A DNA stretch of 64,000 nt from Bacteroides sp. ET71 (GCF_023336905.1 NZ_JAMBLS010000005.1:1-64000); one strand, 5' to 3'. Positions 52,016 to 61,931 are shown, numbered from the stretch's first letter. Notes: generated by a model from the sequence alone, not told the origin. Program-made: numbers and translations.

Positions 52016-54331
52016 ATGGGCATCTTCTTAGTCTACATCCTCAAGTCCGCCCTCTGCCTGGCGGCGTTCTACCTGTTCTACCGCCTGTTGCTGAGCCGTG
52101 AGACCCTGCACCGCTTCAACCGCGTGGCTTTGTTGGGCGTGCTGCTGCTGTCGGCCGTGGTGCCGCTGATAGAGGTCAGCACGAAGCAACCCACGGGCGT
52201 GGGGCAGGGGATGCTGACGCTGGAAGAGTGGCTGGCCCTGGCCGAAGCGATGGCCGAGGCGTCGCCCGCCCCCGTGCAGGAGTCGAGGGCGGTGTGGCCG
52301 CTGGTGCTGTTGTCGGTCTACACCTTGGGCGTGTTCTTCTTTCTGGGGCGCAACGTCTGTTCGCTCTTCCGCCTGGGCCAACTGCTGCGGGGGACGCATC
52401 GCGAAGACATCCGCCGCTATGTGCCCGGTGCGCCCCGTGTCTGGCTGTTGGTGCACGGGCAGGACATCGCCCCGTTCAGTTGGATGCGGTGCATCGTCAT
52501 CGCCCGCCGCGACTTGGAGGAAGAAGGCCGCCCCATCCTGCTGCACGAACTGGCGCACATCCGGCGCGGCCACTCGTGGGACTTGCTGCTGGCCGACCTC
52601 TGCTGCTTCGTGCAGTGGTTTAACCCCGCCGCCTGGCTCTTGAAGCAGGAGCTGCAGACGGTGCACGAATACGAGGCCGACGAAGCGGTGCTCTGCGCCG
52701 GCGTCAACGCGAAGGAATATCAACTCTTGTTAATAAAAAAAGCTGTTGGCACAAGGCTCTACTCTATGGCCAACAGCTTGAATCACAGTAAACTTAAAAA
52801 GCGTATCACTATGATGACGAAAGAAAAATCAAGTAAGTGGGCGTGTGCGAAGTATCTCTACGTACTTCCGCTGGCAGCCGTAGCGGTTGCCGTTTTCGCC
52901 CGGCCCGAAGTATCGGGAGTCAGTAACCAGCTTTCCGGCGCCAAAGTTACGGATTTGGCGGCGATTGTGAAAGAAAACAAGGTGGAAAAAACGTCCGTCC
53001 TGCCGTCGGAGGCTGCCCCGGACGTCCCGGCTGTGGCCGAGACCCCGGCATCGGTCGACACCGTTATACAGGTGCCCGAGTTCCCGGGCGGCCAGGAGGC
53101 TTTAAAGAAGTATCTGGCCGAAAACCGGCGTTCGCCCTTGGCCGACACCCGGAGCGGGACGGTCATCGTTAGCTTTGTCATTGACGAAGAAGGGCGTGTC
53201 ACTCAGCCTAAGGTCAGTAAAGGGATTGCCGAAGCCTTTGACGCCGAAGCCATCCGCCTCGTCAAAGAGATGCCCCGTTGGACACCCATGATGAAGGACG
53301 GGAAACCCGTAGCCTCCACCTATGTCGTGTACGTCGATTTCCCCTCGACGCTGGCCGAGAATTTCTCTAAGGTGGAGCAGAAAGAGTCTCCCTTGATAGT
53401 GGTGGACGGCAAGCCAATGGACGAGGCTTCTTTCTCTAAAGAGATAACGCCCGACCGCATTGCGAGCGTCATTGTCCTGAAGGGCGAGCAAGCCGCTGCC
53501 TATGGCACGCGCGGGCAGCAGAACGGCGTGATGGTGGTTGTCACGAAGGGAGCCAAGGCACAGAACGGCGGGCTGAAAGGGCAAGTGGCCGGTGTCTACG
53601 AGGTGGTGGAGCAGGCTCCTGCCTTTCCCGGCGGTCCGCAGGCGATGAGGAAGTTCATCAAAGAAAACTTGCAGTATCCACAGATTGCCAAGGAAAACGG
53701 CATACAAGGCCGCGTCATCCTCCAGTTTGTGGTGGACGAGACGGGGCAGGTGACCGACCCGAAGGTGGTGCGCAGCATCGACCCGTCGTTGGACGCCGAG
53801 GCCATCCGCCTGGTGAACTCCATGCCGCGTTGGACGCCGGGAATGCAGGACGGCAAGGCGGTGTCCGTGCGCTACACGGTGCCCGTCGCCTTCTCGCTGA
53901 ACGAAGACGGAGCGTTGCCCCGGCAGAAGTCTGTGTGGGTGATAGACGAAAAAGTCGTTTCTTATGAAGAAGTCAAGGCGTTGCCCCCGTCGGACATCGC
54001 CGAGATGCGCGTGTTGAAAGGTGAACAGGCCATCAAGAAATATGGCGACCAGGCCAAGGACGGAGCTATCGAGATAACCACGAAAGCTGCCGCCGAGGCC
54101 GAAGGACAGCTTGTCGTGAACGGCCAGGTGGTGGATGAGAAAGGCGAACCTATCGTCGGCGCCATCGTGCAACGGACGGACGGCTCGGGAAAAGGAGTCG
54201 TGACCGACACCGAAGGGCGTTTCAGTCTGAAGACGCCGAAAGACGCCCGGCTGGAGTGCATGTACGTGGGCTTTGAGACTGTCCGTGCCGATGCGCAACC
54301 GGAGATGAAAATAACCTTGAAGGCAGAATAG
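52016..54331 (+). CDS. M56 (BlaR1-like) peptidase fused to TonB, plug-like and carboxypeptidase-regulatory domains
   Basis: 771 residues. ATG 52016 is preferred over a TTG at 52010 because AGGAGG (52001-52006) is correctly spaced. Order: BlaR1-type membrane helices (about 1-115); zinc site H177-E178-x2-H181 in LLHELAHIRRGH; a further helix (YLYVLPLAAVAVAVF); a TonB C-terminal domain (about 345-440, FPGGQEALKKYL); a plug-like segment with VIVLKGEQAAAYG; a second TonB C-terminal domain (about 535-630, FPGGPQAMRKFI); a second plug-like segment (MRVLKGEQAIKKYG); and a carboxypeptidase-regulatory-like domain (about 700-771). M56-TonB fusions are known in Bacteroidota; two TonB units interleaved with receptor-plug pieces are unusual. 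It probably senses envelope state and relieves BlaI repression. Confidence 0.92.
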   Translation: MGIFLVYILKSALCLAAFYLFYRLLLSRETLHRFNRVALLGVLLLSAVVPLIEVSTKQPTGVGQGMLTLEEWLALAEAMAEASPAPVQESRAVWPLVLLSVYTLGVFFFLGRNVCSLFRLGQLLRGTHREDIRRYVPGAPRVWLLVHGQDIAPFSWMRCIVIARRDLEEEGRPILLHELAHIRRGHSWDLLLADLCCFVQWFNPAAWLLKQELQTVHEYEADEAVLCAGVNAKEYQLLLIKKAVGTRLYSMANSLNHSKLKKRITMMTKEKSSKWACAKYLYVLPLAAVAVAVFARPEVSGVSNQLSGAKVTDLAAIVKENKVEKTSVLPSEAAPDVPAVAETPASVDTVIQVPEFPGGQEALKKYLAENRRSPLADTRSGTVIVSFVIDEEGRVTQPKVSKGIAEAFDAEAIRLVKEMPRWTPMMKDGKPVASTYVVYVDFPSTLAENFSKVEQKESPLIVVDGKPMDEASFSKEITPDRIASVIVLKGEQAAAYGTRGQQNGVMVVVTKGAKAQNGGLKGQVAGVYEVVEQAPAFPGGPQAMRKFIKENLQYPQIAKENGIQGRVILQFVVDETGQVTDPKVVRSIDPSLDAEAIRLVNSMPRWTPGMQDGKAVSVRYTVPVAFSLNEDGALPRQKSVWVIDEKVVSYEEVKALPPSDIAEMRVLKGEQAIKKYGDQAKDGAIEITTKAAAEAEGQLVVNGQVVDEKGEPIVGAIVQRTDGSGKGVVTDTEGRFSLKTPKDARLECMYVGFETVRADAQPEMKITLKAE

Positions 54332-54338
54332 CGGTTCT

Positions 54339-55247
54339 TTACTCTACACGCTCGCGCAGGTAGGCCAGGATTTCCGCTTCCTGGTCGGGGTGAAACCACC
54401 GGATGGCGGCGTCGCGCTTGAACCACGTCATCTGCTTGCGCGAATAGATGCGCGAATTTTGCTTGATTTTTTCGACGGCGAAGGGCAATGTCCATTCGCC
54501 GTCGATGTATTTGAACAGTTCCTTGTAGCCTACGGTGTTGAGCGAGTTGCACGCCCGCAGCGGGTAGACACGCCGCGCCTCGTCCAGCAGTCCGTCGTCC
54601 ATCATCTGGTCCACACGCCGGTTGATGCGGTCGTACAGCTCCTCGCGGTCGCGCGTCAGTCCTACTTTCAGTATGCGGAAGGGCCGCTCCTTGGCTGTCC
54701 GTGTACGGAACGAAGTGTAGGTGCGCCCCGTCATGTAGCAGATTTCCAGTGCGTGGATGACGCGCTTGGGGTTCTTCAGGTCGACCACGCGGTAATATTC
54801 CGGGTCGCGCAGCCGCAATTCGGCGCACAGGCGTTCCAGCCCTTCGGTCTCGTATTTCTGCAGGAGCAGTTGGCGCGTGTCTGCATCGACGGTGGGGATG
54901 TCGTCTATTCCTTTGCATACGGCATCGACATACATCATCGAGCCGCCCGTCAGTACCACGGTAGAGTGTGTGGCAAACAATTCACCCAGCAACCTGAGTG
55001 CATCGGCCTCGTATTGTGCGGCGCTGTAATAATCTGTCAGTCGGAGCGTGCCGACAAAGTAATGCTTCACCCTTGCCAGTTGCTCGGGCGTGGGCGCAGC
55101 CGTTCCTATGGGCAGGTCGGCGTACAGTTGCCGTGAGTCGGCCGAAAGGATGCAGGTGCGGAAAGCTTCGGTCAGGCGCAGGCTCAGTTCGGTTTTCCCG
55201 ACGCCCGTGGGGCCGATAAGTACGATGAGGGTGGGCATTGGGTGCAT
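54339..55247 (-). CDS. miaA: tRNA dimethylallyltransferase MiaA
   Basis: 302 residues from ATG 55247 ([22 protein letters not shown]); ATG 55238 is also possible. GPTGVGKT is the P-loop, SADSRQLY the DSR-type substrate motif, and [16 protein letters not shown] and [13 protein letters not shown] are MiaA signatures. It transfers a dimethylallyl group to A37 of tRNAs reading UNN codons. It is the last gene of the minus-strand group that starts at the HD phosphohydrolase, and it converges with the M56 gene with only 7 bp between the stops. Confidence 0.97.
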   Translation of the reverse strand: MHPMPTLIVLIGPTGVGKTELSLRLTEAFRTCILSADSRQLYADLPIGTAAPTPEQLARVKHYFVGTLRLTDYYSAAQYEADALRLLGELFATHSTVVLTGGSMMYVDAVCKGIDDIPTVDADTRQLLLQKYETEGLERLCAELRLRDPEYYRVVDLKNPKRVIHALEICYMTGRTYTSFRTRTAKERPFRILKVGLTRDREELYDRINRRVDQMMDDGLLDEARRVYPLRACNSLNTVGYKELFKYIDGEWTLPFAVEKIKQNSRIYSRKQMTWFKRDAAIRWFHPDQEAEILAYLRERVE

Positions 55248-55294
55248 TGTTTGTATTTCAACCAGGAAAATCTTATCAGAAAAGGGGCAAGCAG

Positions 55295-56428
55295 TTATTC
55301 TCCCGTCTGCAAATCCGAACAAATACTGTCTATGTGCGACACGAAAGTTTCGCTGAAAACATACCCGTCGGCTTTCCGCGCTGCCTCGTTGTAGCGCTGG
55401 ACGAAAGCAGAGAAGTCGCCCAGGCAGTCTATGGCTGCTTGTTGGCCCAGTTGGTCGCGGATGAGGAACACCATGTAGTCGCCCGTGGTATGGCCTTCGA
55501 AGTGGGCGCATCCGGCTGCGGCCTGGTATTGCTTGGCGTCCAGCTTGCCTGCCAGGTAACCACAGGTCAGCGAATCGAGCTGGCGAAGCACGTTGGGGCT
55601 GTCGAAATAGTCATCGTTGTACATCTTCACGATGTCCGGCCCGTAAGCGCCCAGTTTGTCTACGGGCATCGTGCCCTTGTTGATAAGGTCGGCCGCACCT
55701 TCCAGTTGGTTGCGCACGATGGCCTGGAGGGCGGCATCGTCGCAGTCTCTGTGGTAACGTGCGTTCATCAGCAAACCCATGTATTGGTGGTGGAGTTCGT
55801 GGGCTATGCCGTTGACCAGCCCTTCCGGTCCGTCTTCGAAAGCGGTGTTATAGTCGTAGAAGATGACGCCGTTGCCGGTACGTTCTTCGGGGTCGAAAGC
55901 CAGGTAGTAGCATTTCATGGGCGGCAAATCCAGGGTATCTGCCCCGGCGGGAAGGAACTGGAGTACACGCTCGTGGGCCTGCTGCATCACTTGGCCGAAG
56001 TCGGCTGTGTGGATGAACTCGTATAGTTCGTTAAAGCGTTGCTTGGTCAGGTAGAAGTTGTACGTGAAGAAGTCTTCGTCCGAGCTTTCCTCGCCCAACG
56101 GTCTTGCGACGATGCTGTCTAACTGTGCCTTGCGTGCGGGATTGAAAGCCAGGTCGAAGCCGTTGCGGATATTGCGTTGCCACTCGGTAGAGTCTGTCCA
56201 GTTCCATACCTGGAAGAAAGTGTGGTAACCTTTCGTGGCAAACAAGGCACGCCAGTCTTCATCGGTGGGTTGTGTGCCGTCCATGGCTTGACGCGCCATT
56301 TCCATAAAACGTTGGGCAGACTCGATGGAGTATTCTTCGCCTTCTACTGGTATCTTCTTTTGTGAACAAGAAATAAATCCTAAGCCTATGCACAAGGACA
56401 GGCTTAGGATGACAAATGCTTTCTTCAT
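55295..56428 (-). CDS. Putative zinc-peptidase lipoprotein (DUF5700-like)
   Basis: 377 residues with a lipoprotein signal ([14 protein letters not shown]). The centre has a gluzincin-like site, H210-E211-x2-H214 in [12 protein letters not shown], and a possible third ligand E in [13 protein letters not shown] about 35 residues later. Later helices include [17 protein letters not shown]. This matches a set of Bacteroidota lipoproteins annotated as putative zinc-dependent peptidases of unknown substrate. It lies between the pRiA4b-like gene (25 bp) and miaA (47 bp) on one strand and is probably in the same transcript. Confidence 0.75.
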   Translation of the reverse strand: MKKAFVILSLSLCIGLGFISCSQKKIPVEGEEYSIESAQRFMEMARQAMDGTQPTDEDWRALFATKGYHTFFQVWNWTDSTEWQRNIRNGFDLAFNPARKAQLDSIVARPLGEESSDEDFFTYNFYLTKQRFNELYEFIHTADFGQVMQQAHERVLQFLPAGADTLDLPPMKCYYLAFDPEERTGNGVIFYDYNTAFEDGPEGLVNGIAHELHHQYMGLLMNARYHRDCDDAALQAIVRNQLEGAADLINKGTMPVDKLGAYGPDIVKMYNDDYFDSPNVLRQLDSLTCGYLAGKLDAKQYQAAAGCAHFEGHTTGDYMVFLIRDQLGQQAAIDCLGDFSAFVQRYNEAARKADGYVFSETFVSHIDSICSDLQTGE

Positions 56429-56453
56429 TTTCCGCTCGGTTTATACTTTCCTT

Positions 56454-57020
56454 TTAGTATCTTTCGTCGTCGTACGGATTGCCGCCACTTCCTTCGTCGA
56501 AGCCGCCGAAGCCGTCCTTGTCGAAGTCGTCCATGTCGAAGTCCTGGTCGCCGTAGAAGTTTTCATCCAGGTCCATGGCCGCAGCGTTGGTTTTGGCTTC
56601 GAACTCGTTGAAGTCCATCAGTTGCTTGGGGGCGTCGCCTTTTTTCTTGGTGCATTTGGCGCCCGTCATGTGTTTGCCGGTGATGATTTCAGAAAGTTCG
56701 ATGAAGAAGCAGCGCTCCGTCATGATGTCGAACACGTAAAGCAACTTCTGTTTCTCGTCTTCCACCAGTTCGTTAATGCGCGTGTCACGCATCACCCAAC
56801 TGTCCATTTCCGGATTGTCGTCCATTTCCTCGAGGGTGATTTCTTTCTCTTTTTCCCAGTCGTCATCGCAGATGAAGAACGACGTGAGTTGGTCATCGGT
56901 ATAGCCTACTGACTGAATGATAGCCTCGTGCAAGTCATAGAACGTGGCTTCCGGGTCTATCTGTATTTCCCGGAGGAAGCCTTCCGCCTCGTCCGAGATA
57001 AGGGTAAATCTGTATATCAT
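56454..57020 (-). CDS. Plasmid pRiA4b ORF-3-like protein
   Basis: 188 residues. The N-terminal 110 show the pRiA4b ORF-3/IS1096 passenger-like fold: MIYRFTLISDEAEGFLREIQI, TFYDLHEAIIQSVGYTDDQL, SFFICDDDWEKEKEI. The C-terminal 50 residues are strongly acidic and glycine-rich (DFDMDDFDKDGFGGFDEG). The biochemical role is unknown. Although the family name refers to a plasmid ORF, in Bacteroides it is found beside lpxA, as here (30-bp gap), with no sign of recent transfer. Confidence 0.85.
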   Translation of the reverse strand: MIYRFTLISDEAEGFLREIQIDPEATFYDLHEAIIQSVGYTDDQLTSFFICDDDWEKEKEITLEEMDDNPEMDSWVMRDTRINELVEDEKQKLLYVFDIMTERCFFIELSEIITGKHMTGAKCTKKKGDAPKQLMDFNEFEAKTNAAAMDLDENFYGDQDFDMDDFDKDGFGGFDEGSGGNPYDDERY

Positions 57021-57050
57021 AGTTGTAAGTTCGTTGGTCTTTTTCAGTAA

Positions 57051-57827
57051 TTATTTGCTGCCCGGGATGATGCCTCGTGCCGATTCGCGTATGAAGGTCA
57101 CGATGTAGTTCAGCTCCGGAGTCATTTCCATTTCTTCCTCAATCTTCTTCAGAGCGTCTGTCGTGTTCAGGCCGCTCTGGTAAATGATGCGGTAAGCGTT
57201 GTGGATTTGCTCGATGGTTTCGTTGGAGAAGCCCCGGCGACGCAGTCCCACGATGTTGATGCCGGCATAGCAGATGGGGTCGCGTCCGGCAATGATGTAG
57301 GGCGGAACGTCTTTGCTGAAACGGCAGCCGCCTTGTATCATGCCGTATCCGCCCACGCGGCAGAACTGGTGCATCAGTACGCTGGCGCTGATGATGGAGT
57401 AATCATCTATCACCACTTCGCCTGCCATCTTCGTGGAATTACCGATGATGCATCCGTTTCCTATGGTTGCGTCGTGGGCCACGTGCACTCCTTCCATCAG
57501 CAGGTTGTTGTTGCCTACTACCGTTTTCCCTTTGGCTGCTGTGCCGCGGTTGATGGTTACGTTTTCGCGGATGAGGTTATTGTCACCTACTTCGGCGGTA
57601 GTCTCTTCGCCTCTGAACTTCAGGTCTTGGGGCACGGCGCCGATAACTGCTCCCGGGAAGATGGTGTTTCCATTGCCTATGCGTGCTCCGTAGAGAATGT
57701 TGACGTTGGGCATGATTTTGTTGTTATCGCCTATCACCACGTTCCTGTCAATGAACACGAAGGGCCCAATCTCTACGTTTTCGCCTATCTTGGCTTCTGG
57801 ATGGATGTATGCTAAAGGACTAATCAT
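57051..57827 (-). CDS. lpxA: UDP-N-acetylglucosamine acyltransferase LpxA
   Basis: 258 residues of left-handed parallel beta-helix hexapeptide repeats (IHPEAKIGENVEIGPFVFID, VTINRGTAAKGKTVVGNNNL). The catalytic His is likely in GVHVAHDATIG. The C-terminal helical part contains GLRRRGFSNETIEQIHNAYR. It performs the first step of lipid A synthesis, acylating UDP-GlcNAc at the 3-OH. It follows lpxC-fabZ by 87 bp in the lpxD-lpxC-lpxA order. Confidence 0.97.
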   Translation of the reverse strand: MISPLAYIHPEAKIGENVEIGPFVFIDRNVVIGDNNKIMPNVNILYGARIGNGNTIFPGAVIGAVPQDLKFRGEETTAEVGDNNLIRENVTINRGTAAKGKTVVGNNNLLMEGVHVAHDATIGNGCIIGNSTKMAGEVVIDDYSIISASVLMHQFCRVGGYGMIQGGCRFSKDVPPYIIAGRDPICYAGINIVGLRRRGFSNETIEQIHNAYRIIYQSGLNTTDALKKIEEEMEMTPELNYIVTFIRESARGIIPGSK

Positions 57828-57839
57828 ATTGGAAGTGTT

Positions 57840-57912
57840 AATAATGAAGAATGAAGAACCTCCGTCTTATAAGTAATCCAAGGGAGTTCTTCATTCTACA
57901 TTCTTCGTTATT
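57840..57912. repeat. Inverted GAAGAATGAAGAAC repeat between lpxC-fabZ and lpxA
   Basis: AATGAAGAATGAAGAAC (57843-57859) and its imperfect complement GTTCTTCATTCTACATTC (57886-57903) form a hairpin in the 87-bp gap. A related ATTCATCATTCTTCATTC run occurs at 41651-41668. It could be an mRNA stability or partial termination element within the operon. Confidence 0.65.
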
Positions 57913-57914
57913 AA

Positions 57915-59300
57915 TTATTTGTTTTTGATAATTTGCGCTGTAAACTCTGCTTCGCACACCACTTTTTCGCCGACGAAGACATAGCCTTTCATGGTGGAAA
58001 TGCCGCGGCGTATGGGTGCCAATAGTTCTACCCGGAAAAGGAGGGTATCGCCTGGCACGACTTTGTGGCGGAAACGTACGCCGTCTATTTTCAGGAAATA
58101 GGTGGAATAACGTTCGGGTTCATCTACCGAGTTCAGTACCAACAGGCCGCCTACTTGTGCCATTGCCTCAATTTGCAGTACGCCCGGCATGACCGGCTCT
58201 TGCGGGAAGTGGCCTTGAAAAAACGGTTCGTTGGAGGTGACGTTTTTCACGCCTACGATGTAGTTGGCACCCATTTCTATGACCTTGTCTACCAGTTGGA
58301 ACGGATAGCGGTGGGGCAGCAGCTCGCGGATGCGGTTGACGTCCATGAGCGGCGGCCGGTTGCAGTCGTAGGAAGGAGCCTGTATTTCGTGCAGACGGAT
58401 TTCCTTGCGCATCTGGCGGGCGAACTTGTTGTTGATGGTATGGCCCGGGCGTGTGGCAATGATGCGGCCCTTGATGGGTTTGCCGATGAGTGCCATGTCT
58501 CCGATGACATCCAGCAGTTTGTGACGGGCACATTCGTTAGGCCATACCAGCGGCTTGTGCATGATGTATCCCAATTGGGTGGCGTCCATGTGAGGCACGC
58601 CCATCACGTCGGCCAGCTTGTCATAGTTTTCTTGCGACATTTGGCGTTCGTAGATGACGATAGCATTGTCCAAGTCGCCGCCTTTGATGAGACCTGCTTG
58701 AAGCAAGGGTTCTATCTCGCGTACAAAGACGAAGGTGCGGCTGGCGGCAATTTCATCTTTGAACTTGGCCATGTCTTCCAGTGTCGCAAATTGGTTGGGA
58801 ATGATGGTAGAGTCGTAGGAGATCAATACGTTCAGGCTGAAGTTTTCGTCGGGCAGGACGATGATGGACGAGCCGGTCTGTTCATCTCGGAACTCAATCT
58901 TGGACTTGATGATGTAGAAATCTTTGACGGCATTTTGTTCTACCGTGCCCACGCGTTCTATCTCGTTGACGTAATATTGTGCGCTGCCGTCAAGTATGGG
59001 AAATTCGGGACCGTTTACTTGAATCAGACAGTTGTCTATGCCCAAAGCATAGAGAGCGGCCATGCCGTGTTCTACTGTGCTGACTTTTATGTCATTTTTG
59101 GCAAGTACCGTTCCGCGGGTTGTTTCCACTACGTTGTCTGCTACGGCTTCGATAAGGGGCTTTCCTTCTAAATCGACACGCTGTATCTTGTAGCCGTGGT
59201 TCTCGGGAGCGGGGTTGAAAGTGACAGTCAGGTCGAGCCCTGTGTGCAGGCCTTTCCCGCTGAGTGAGAAGCTATCTTTCAGAGTCTTTTGTTTCAACAT
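57915..59300 (-). CDS. lpxC-fabZ: Bifunctional LpxC deacetylase / FabZ dehydratase
   Basis: 461 residues. Residues 1-305 are LpxC: SLSGKGLHTG, zinc histidine in TVEHGMAALYALG, and HKLLDVIGDMALIG. Residues 310-461 are FabZ, with the catalytic H in LLPHRYPFQLVDKV and GHFPQEPVMPGVLQIEAMAQ. The fusion joins the committed lipid A step (deacetylation) to the dehydratase that removes water from the same 3-hydroxyacyl pool. It is a known arrangement in Bacteroidota. It begins 3 bp after the lpxD stop. Confidence 0.97.
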   Translation of the reverse strand: MLKQKTLKDSFSLSGKGLHTGLDLTVTFNPAPENHGYKIQRVDLEGKPLIEAVADNVVETTRGTVLAKNDIKVSTVEHGMAALYALGIDNCLIQVNGPEFPILDGSAQYYVNEIERVGTVEQNAVKDFYIIKSKIEFRDEQTGSSIIVLPDENFSLNVLISYDSTIIPNQFATLEDMAKFKDEIAASRTFVFVREIEPLLQAGLIKGGDLDNAIVIYERQMSQENYDKLADVMGVPHMDATQLGYIMHKPLVWPNECARHKLLDVIGDMALIGKPIKGRIIATRPGHTINNKFARQMRKEIRLHEIQAPSYDCNRPPLMDVNRIRELLPHRYPFQLVDKVIEMGANYIVGVKNVTSNEPFFQGHFPQEPVMPGVLQIEAMAQVGGLLVLNSVDEPERYSTYFLKIDGVRFRHKVVPGDTLLFRVELLAPIRRGISTMKGYVFVGEKVVCEAEFTAQIIKNK

Positions 59301-59303
59301 CGG

Positions 59304-60347
59304 TCACTCTTTATTTAATTGTTTCTTTAATTCAGTTAGTTCCTTGCGCAGTGCGTTCAGTTCGAAATACATGTCGGGCAGCTTGCGGAAAATGGCGTGC
59401 GACTTGAAGAAAGGCTTCTCTTCCATGGGGGGGGCGCCGATGAGGCGTTGGTCACTTTTTATGCTGCTTGGCACGCCTGATTGTGCGCCCAACACTACGC
59501 GGTCGCCGATGTGGATGTGTCCGGCAATGCCTACTTGTCCGCCGAACATGCACCACTCGCCGACTTTGGTCGAACCGGCTATTCCTACTTGTGCGGCCAT
59601 GACCGTGTGTGAACCAATCTCGTCGTTGTGTGCCACTTGTACCAGATTGTCCAGCTTGGCTCCTTTGTGTACGATAGTTGCGCCCATGGTTGCGCGGTCT
59701 ATGCAAGTGTTGGCACCGATTTCCACGTCGTCTTCCAAGATTGCAATGCCTATTTGGGGTATTTTTTCGTAGCCTTGGGGGGTGGGGGCGAAGCCGAAGC
59801 CGTCGGCACCTACTACGCTGCCGGCGTGGAGCGTGCAGCGGTTGCCTACCCGGCAGTCGTGGTAGACGGTGGCGTTGGCATAGAGCGTGCAGTCATCGCC
59901 TACTTGCGCACCGTCGCCGATGGTGACGTGGGGGTGTAGCACGGTGCGGTCGCCGACCACGGCGTTTTCGCCTACGTAGGCAAACGGTGCTATCCACACG
60001 TCTTTGCCGACTTTGGCCGTGGGGGCGATGAAAGCCAGCGGGTCGATGCCTGTCTTCCGGGGCTTGCTCTGTTCGTAGAGGGTGAGCAGGCGGGCCAGGC
60101 TGTCGTAGGCGTTGTCCACTTTGATAAGTGTGGCTTTGATTTCGTGTTCGGGCACGAAGTCTTTGTTCACCAAGACGATGCTTGCCTTTGTTTCATATAT
60201 ATAAGGTGTGTATTTGGGATTGGACAGGAAGCTGATGGCTCCCGGTATCCCTTCTTCTATTTTGGCAAAGGTGTGTACCGTAGCATTCTCATCTCCCACG
60301 ATTTCTCCGTGGATGAATGTGGCTATTTGTTTGGCAGAGAACTCCAT
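59304..60347 (-). CDS. lpxD: UDP-3-O-acylglucosamine N-acyltransferase LpxD
   Basis: 347 residues: N-terminal uridine-binding domain ([28 protein letters not shown]), then beta-helix hexapeptides (VHPHVTIG-type, [18 protein letters not shown]) with the catalytic His in [17 protein letters not shown]. The C-terminal helix is KKQLNKE. It adds the second acyl chain in lipid A synthesis. It follows the HD gene after 141 bp; that gap is A/T-rich and may hold a separate promoter. Confidence 0.97.
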   Translation of the reverse strand: MEFSAKQIATFIHGEIVGDENATVHTFAKIEEGIPGAISFLSNPKYTPYIYETKASIVLVNKDFVPEHEIKATLIKVDNAYDSLARLLTLYEQSKPRKTGIDPLAFIAPTAKVGKDVWIAPFAYVGENAVVGDRTVLHPHVTIGDGAQVGDDCTLYANATVYHDCRVGNRCTLHAGSVVGADGFGFAPTPQGYEKIPQIGIAILEDDVEIGANTCIDRATMGATIVHKGAKLDNLVQVAHNDEIGSHTVMAAQVGIAGSTKVGEWCMFGGQVGIAGHIHIGDRVVLGAQSGVPSSIKSDQRLIGAPPMEEKPFFKSHAIFRKLPDMYFELNALRKELTELKKQLNKE

Positions 60348-60488
60348 TGTTATTCTTGTTTGATGGTTTCAAAACACAAATATCGTACTTTTTTTTATAA
60401 TTCTCTCTACGTCGGGGAATATTTTAGCAATTTGCGCTGTTTTCTCTCGTCATAGGGTGGGAAAAATATGTTTTTTTTATCAATTGGG

Positions 60489-61718
60489 TTATTTGTCCAG
60501 CCGCCAGTAGCAGAGGTAATACTTTTTGGCTTTACGCGAGAGCAGGGCGATGTCGAACATGTCCGAGGCTTCGGCAATGCCTCGTATGGTGCCGTCGCTG
60601 TATAGGATGTCTATGCTGTCGTCCGCAGGGTTGTACATGTTGGTTTCGAGGTCTGGCGTAGAGAGGAAATAGTGTGCGTCGTCGGCCGGGATGTCCAATG
60701 TCTGGGTTATCTGCTTCAGCAAGGTCTGCTTGCGTGTGTCGGGGAATGGTTCGGTGGAGACTTCCACTTTGAAAAGCTTTCGGTTGACCATGCCATCGCT
60801 CAAGGTTGAGAGGACTTTGTCCGTGTGGTGCGTCCATACCTTCAGGGCGGTCCAGATGTCGTTGTCGTCCAGCAGGAGGAAGTTTTCCAGGCAGTCCGGG
60901 TCGGTTTGGAAGCGTTCTCGCCCGATGTCGTTGTAGAGGAAGAAGCGCAGGGCGGGCGAAGCAAATAGGTCTTCGCCTTGTGCGGCCAGTTCTTTGGCAC
61001 GGCACAGGGTATTGAGCAGCAGCCGTTCGTAGGCCACGGAGGTTTTGTGCAGGTACACTTGCCAGTACATCAGGCGGCGGGCGGTGAGGAAGTTTTCGAT
61101 GGAGTAGATGCCTTTGGACTCCACTACCAGCCGGTCGTCGCGTACGTCGAGCATTTTGATGATGCGGGCCGAACCGATGTTGCCTTCGGTGACTCCCGTG
61201 TAGAAACTGTCGCGGCGCAGGTAGTCCAGGCGGTCCATGTCCAGTTGCCCGCTGACCAGTTGGTGCAGGAAACGTTTGGGGTATTGGTCGCGGAAGATGC
61301 GGATGGCCAGCGAGAGTTGCCCGTTCATTTCGCGGTTGATGCGTTCCATCAACATGAGCGAGATTTCTTCGTGGGCGATGCCTTGTACCAAGGTGTGCTC
61401 CAGTACATGCGAAAAAGGTCCGTGCCCCACGTCGTGCAGCAGGATGGCGGTTTCGACGGCTTCGGCTTCGCTGTCGAAGATGAAGTTGCCCTTGGCCGTC
61501 AGTTCGCGGATGGCTTCGCTCATCAGGTGGAAGGCGCCGAGCGAGTGCTGGAAGCGGGTGTGTTGTGCGCCGGGGTAGACTACGGACGAGAGGCCCAGTT
61601 GGCGGATGCGCGTCAGCCGTTGCATGACGGGGTGGCACACCAGGTTGTAGAGCAGGCCTTTGGGTATTTTGATGAACCCGAAGACGGGGTCGTTGATGAT
61701 TTTGCTTTCGTAGGACAT
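60489..61718 (-). CDS. HD-domain phosphohydrolase (dGTPase-like)
   Basis: 409 residues. The start at 61718 (MSYESKIINDPVFGFIKIPK) is standard for this family and lies 19 bp from a good -7 box, although the frame is open for 50 further codons. Motifs: QLGLSSVVYPGAQHTRFQHSLG, the HD pair in ETAILLHDVGHGPFSHVLEH, and VSGQLDMDRLDYLRRDS. These soluble metal-dependent enzymes resemble dNTP triphosphohydrolases or other nucleotide hydrolases. It precedes lpxD, an order I recall as common in Bacteroides, but no functional link to lipid A is known. Confidence 0.92.
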   Translation of the reverse strand: MSYESKIINDPVFGFIKIPKGLLYNLVCHPVMQRLTRIRQLGLSSVVYPGAQHTRFQHSLGAFHLMSEAIRELTAKGNFIFDSEAEAVETAILLHDVGHGPFSHVLEHTLVQGIAHEEISLMLMERINREMNGQLSLAIRIFRDQYPKRFLHQLVSGQLDMDRLDYLRRDSFYTGVTEGNIGSARIIKMLDVRDDRLVVESKGIYSIENFLTARRLMYWQVYLHKTSVAYERLLLNTLCRAKELAAQGEDLFASPALRFFLYNDIGRERFQTDPDCLENFLLLDDNDIWTALKVWTHHTDKVLSTLSDGMVNRKLFKVEVSTEPFPDTRKQTLLKQITQTLDIPADDAHYFLSTPDLETNMYNPADDSIDILYSDGTIRGIAEASDMFDIALLSRKAKKYYLCYWRLDK

Positions 61719-61736
61719 AGGTTTCTGTTTGGGGGG

Positions 61737-61744
61737 CAAAGATA
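61737..61744 (-). promoter_or_regulatory. -7 promoter element for the HD phosphohydrolase gene
   Basis: CAAAGATA on the + strand reads TATCTTTG on the minus strand, 19 bp before the ATG at 61718. Confidence 0.65.
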
Positions 61745-61800
61745 CGAAAAAGATGTCAATGCTGTTCGTTTGGACGGGAGAGGAGGGGAGTTGAGGGGTA

Positions 61801-61844
61801 GAAAAAAGAAAATCAGATGGAAATCTTGCGATGACCATCTGATT
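61801..61844 (-). terminator. Terminator of the tRNA-Tyr/tRNA-Gly transcript
   Basis: On the minus strand AATCAGATGG (61844-61835) pairs with CCATCTGATT (61820-61811), followed by TTCTTTTTTC. It lies 9 bp after the end of tRNA-Gly. Confidence 0.9.
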
Positions 61845-61852
61845 CTCGGAAG

Positions 61853-61925
61853 AGCGGAAGACGGGACTCAAACCCGCGACCCTCAGCTTGGAAGGCTAAT
61901 GCTCTATCAACTGAGCTACTTCCGC
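61853..61925 (-). tRNA. tRNA-Gly (anticodon TCC)
   Basis: The 73-nt cloverleaf folds fully: acceptor GCGGAAG/CTTCCGC, D arm GCTC/GAGC, anticodon stem TTAGC/GCTGA around CTTCCAA (anticodon TCC), and T arm GCGGG/CCCGT around TTTGAGT. The discriminator base is T. No CCA is encoded. It follows tRNA-Tyr in one transcript. Confidence 0.97.
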
Positions 61926-61931
61926 AATTTT

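Noticed and set aside
56454-57020. The pRiA4b ORF-3-like gene as a sign of a mobile element
   Set aside because: It is tightly placed in the lpx-miaA series without repeats, transposase or change in base use. The family name is historical.
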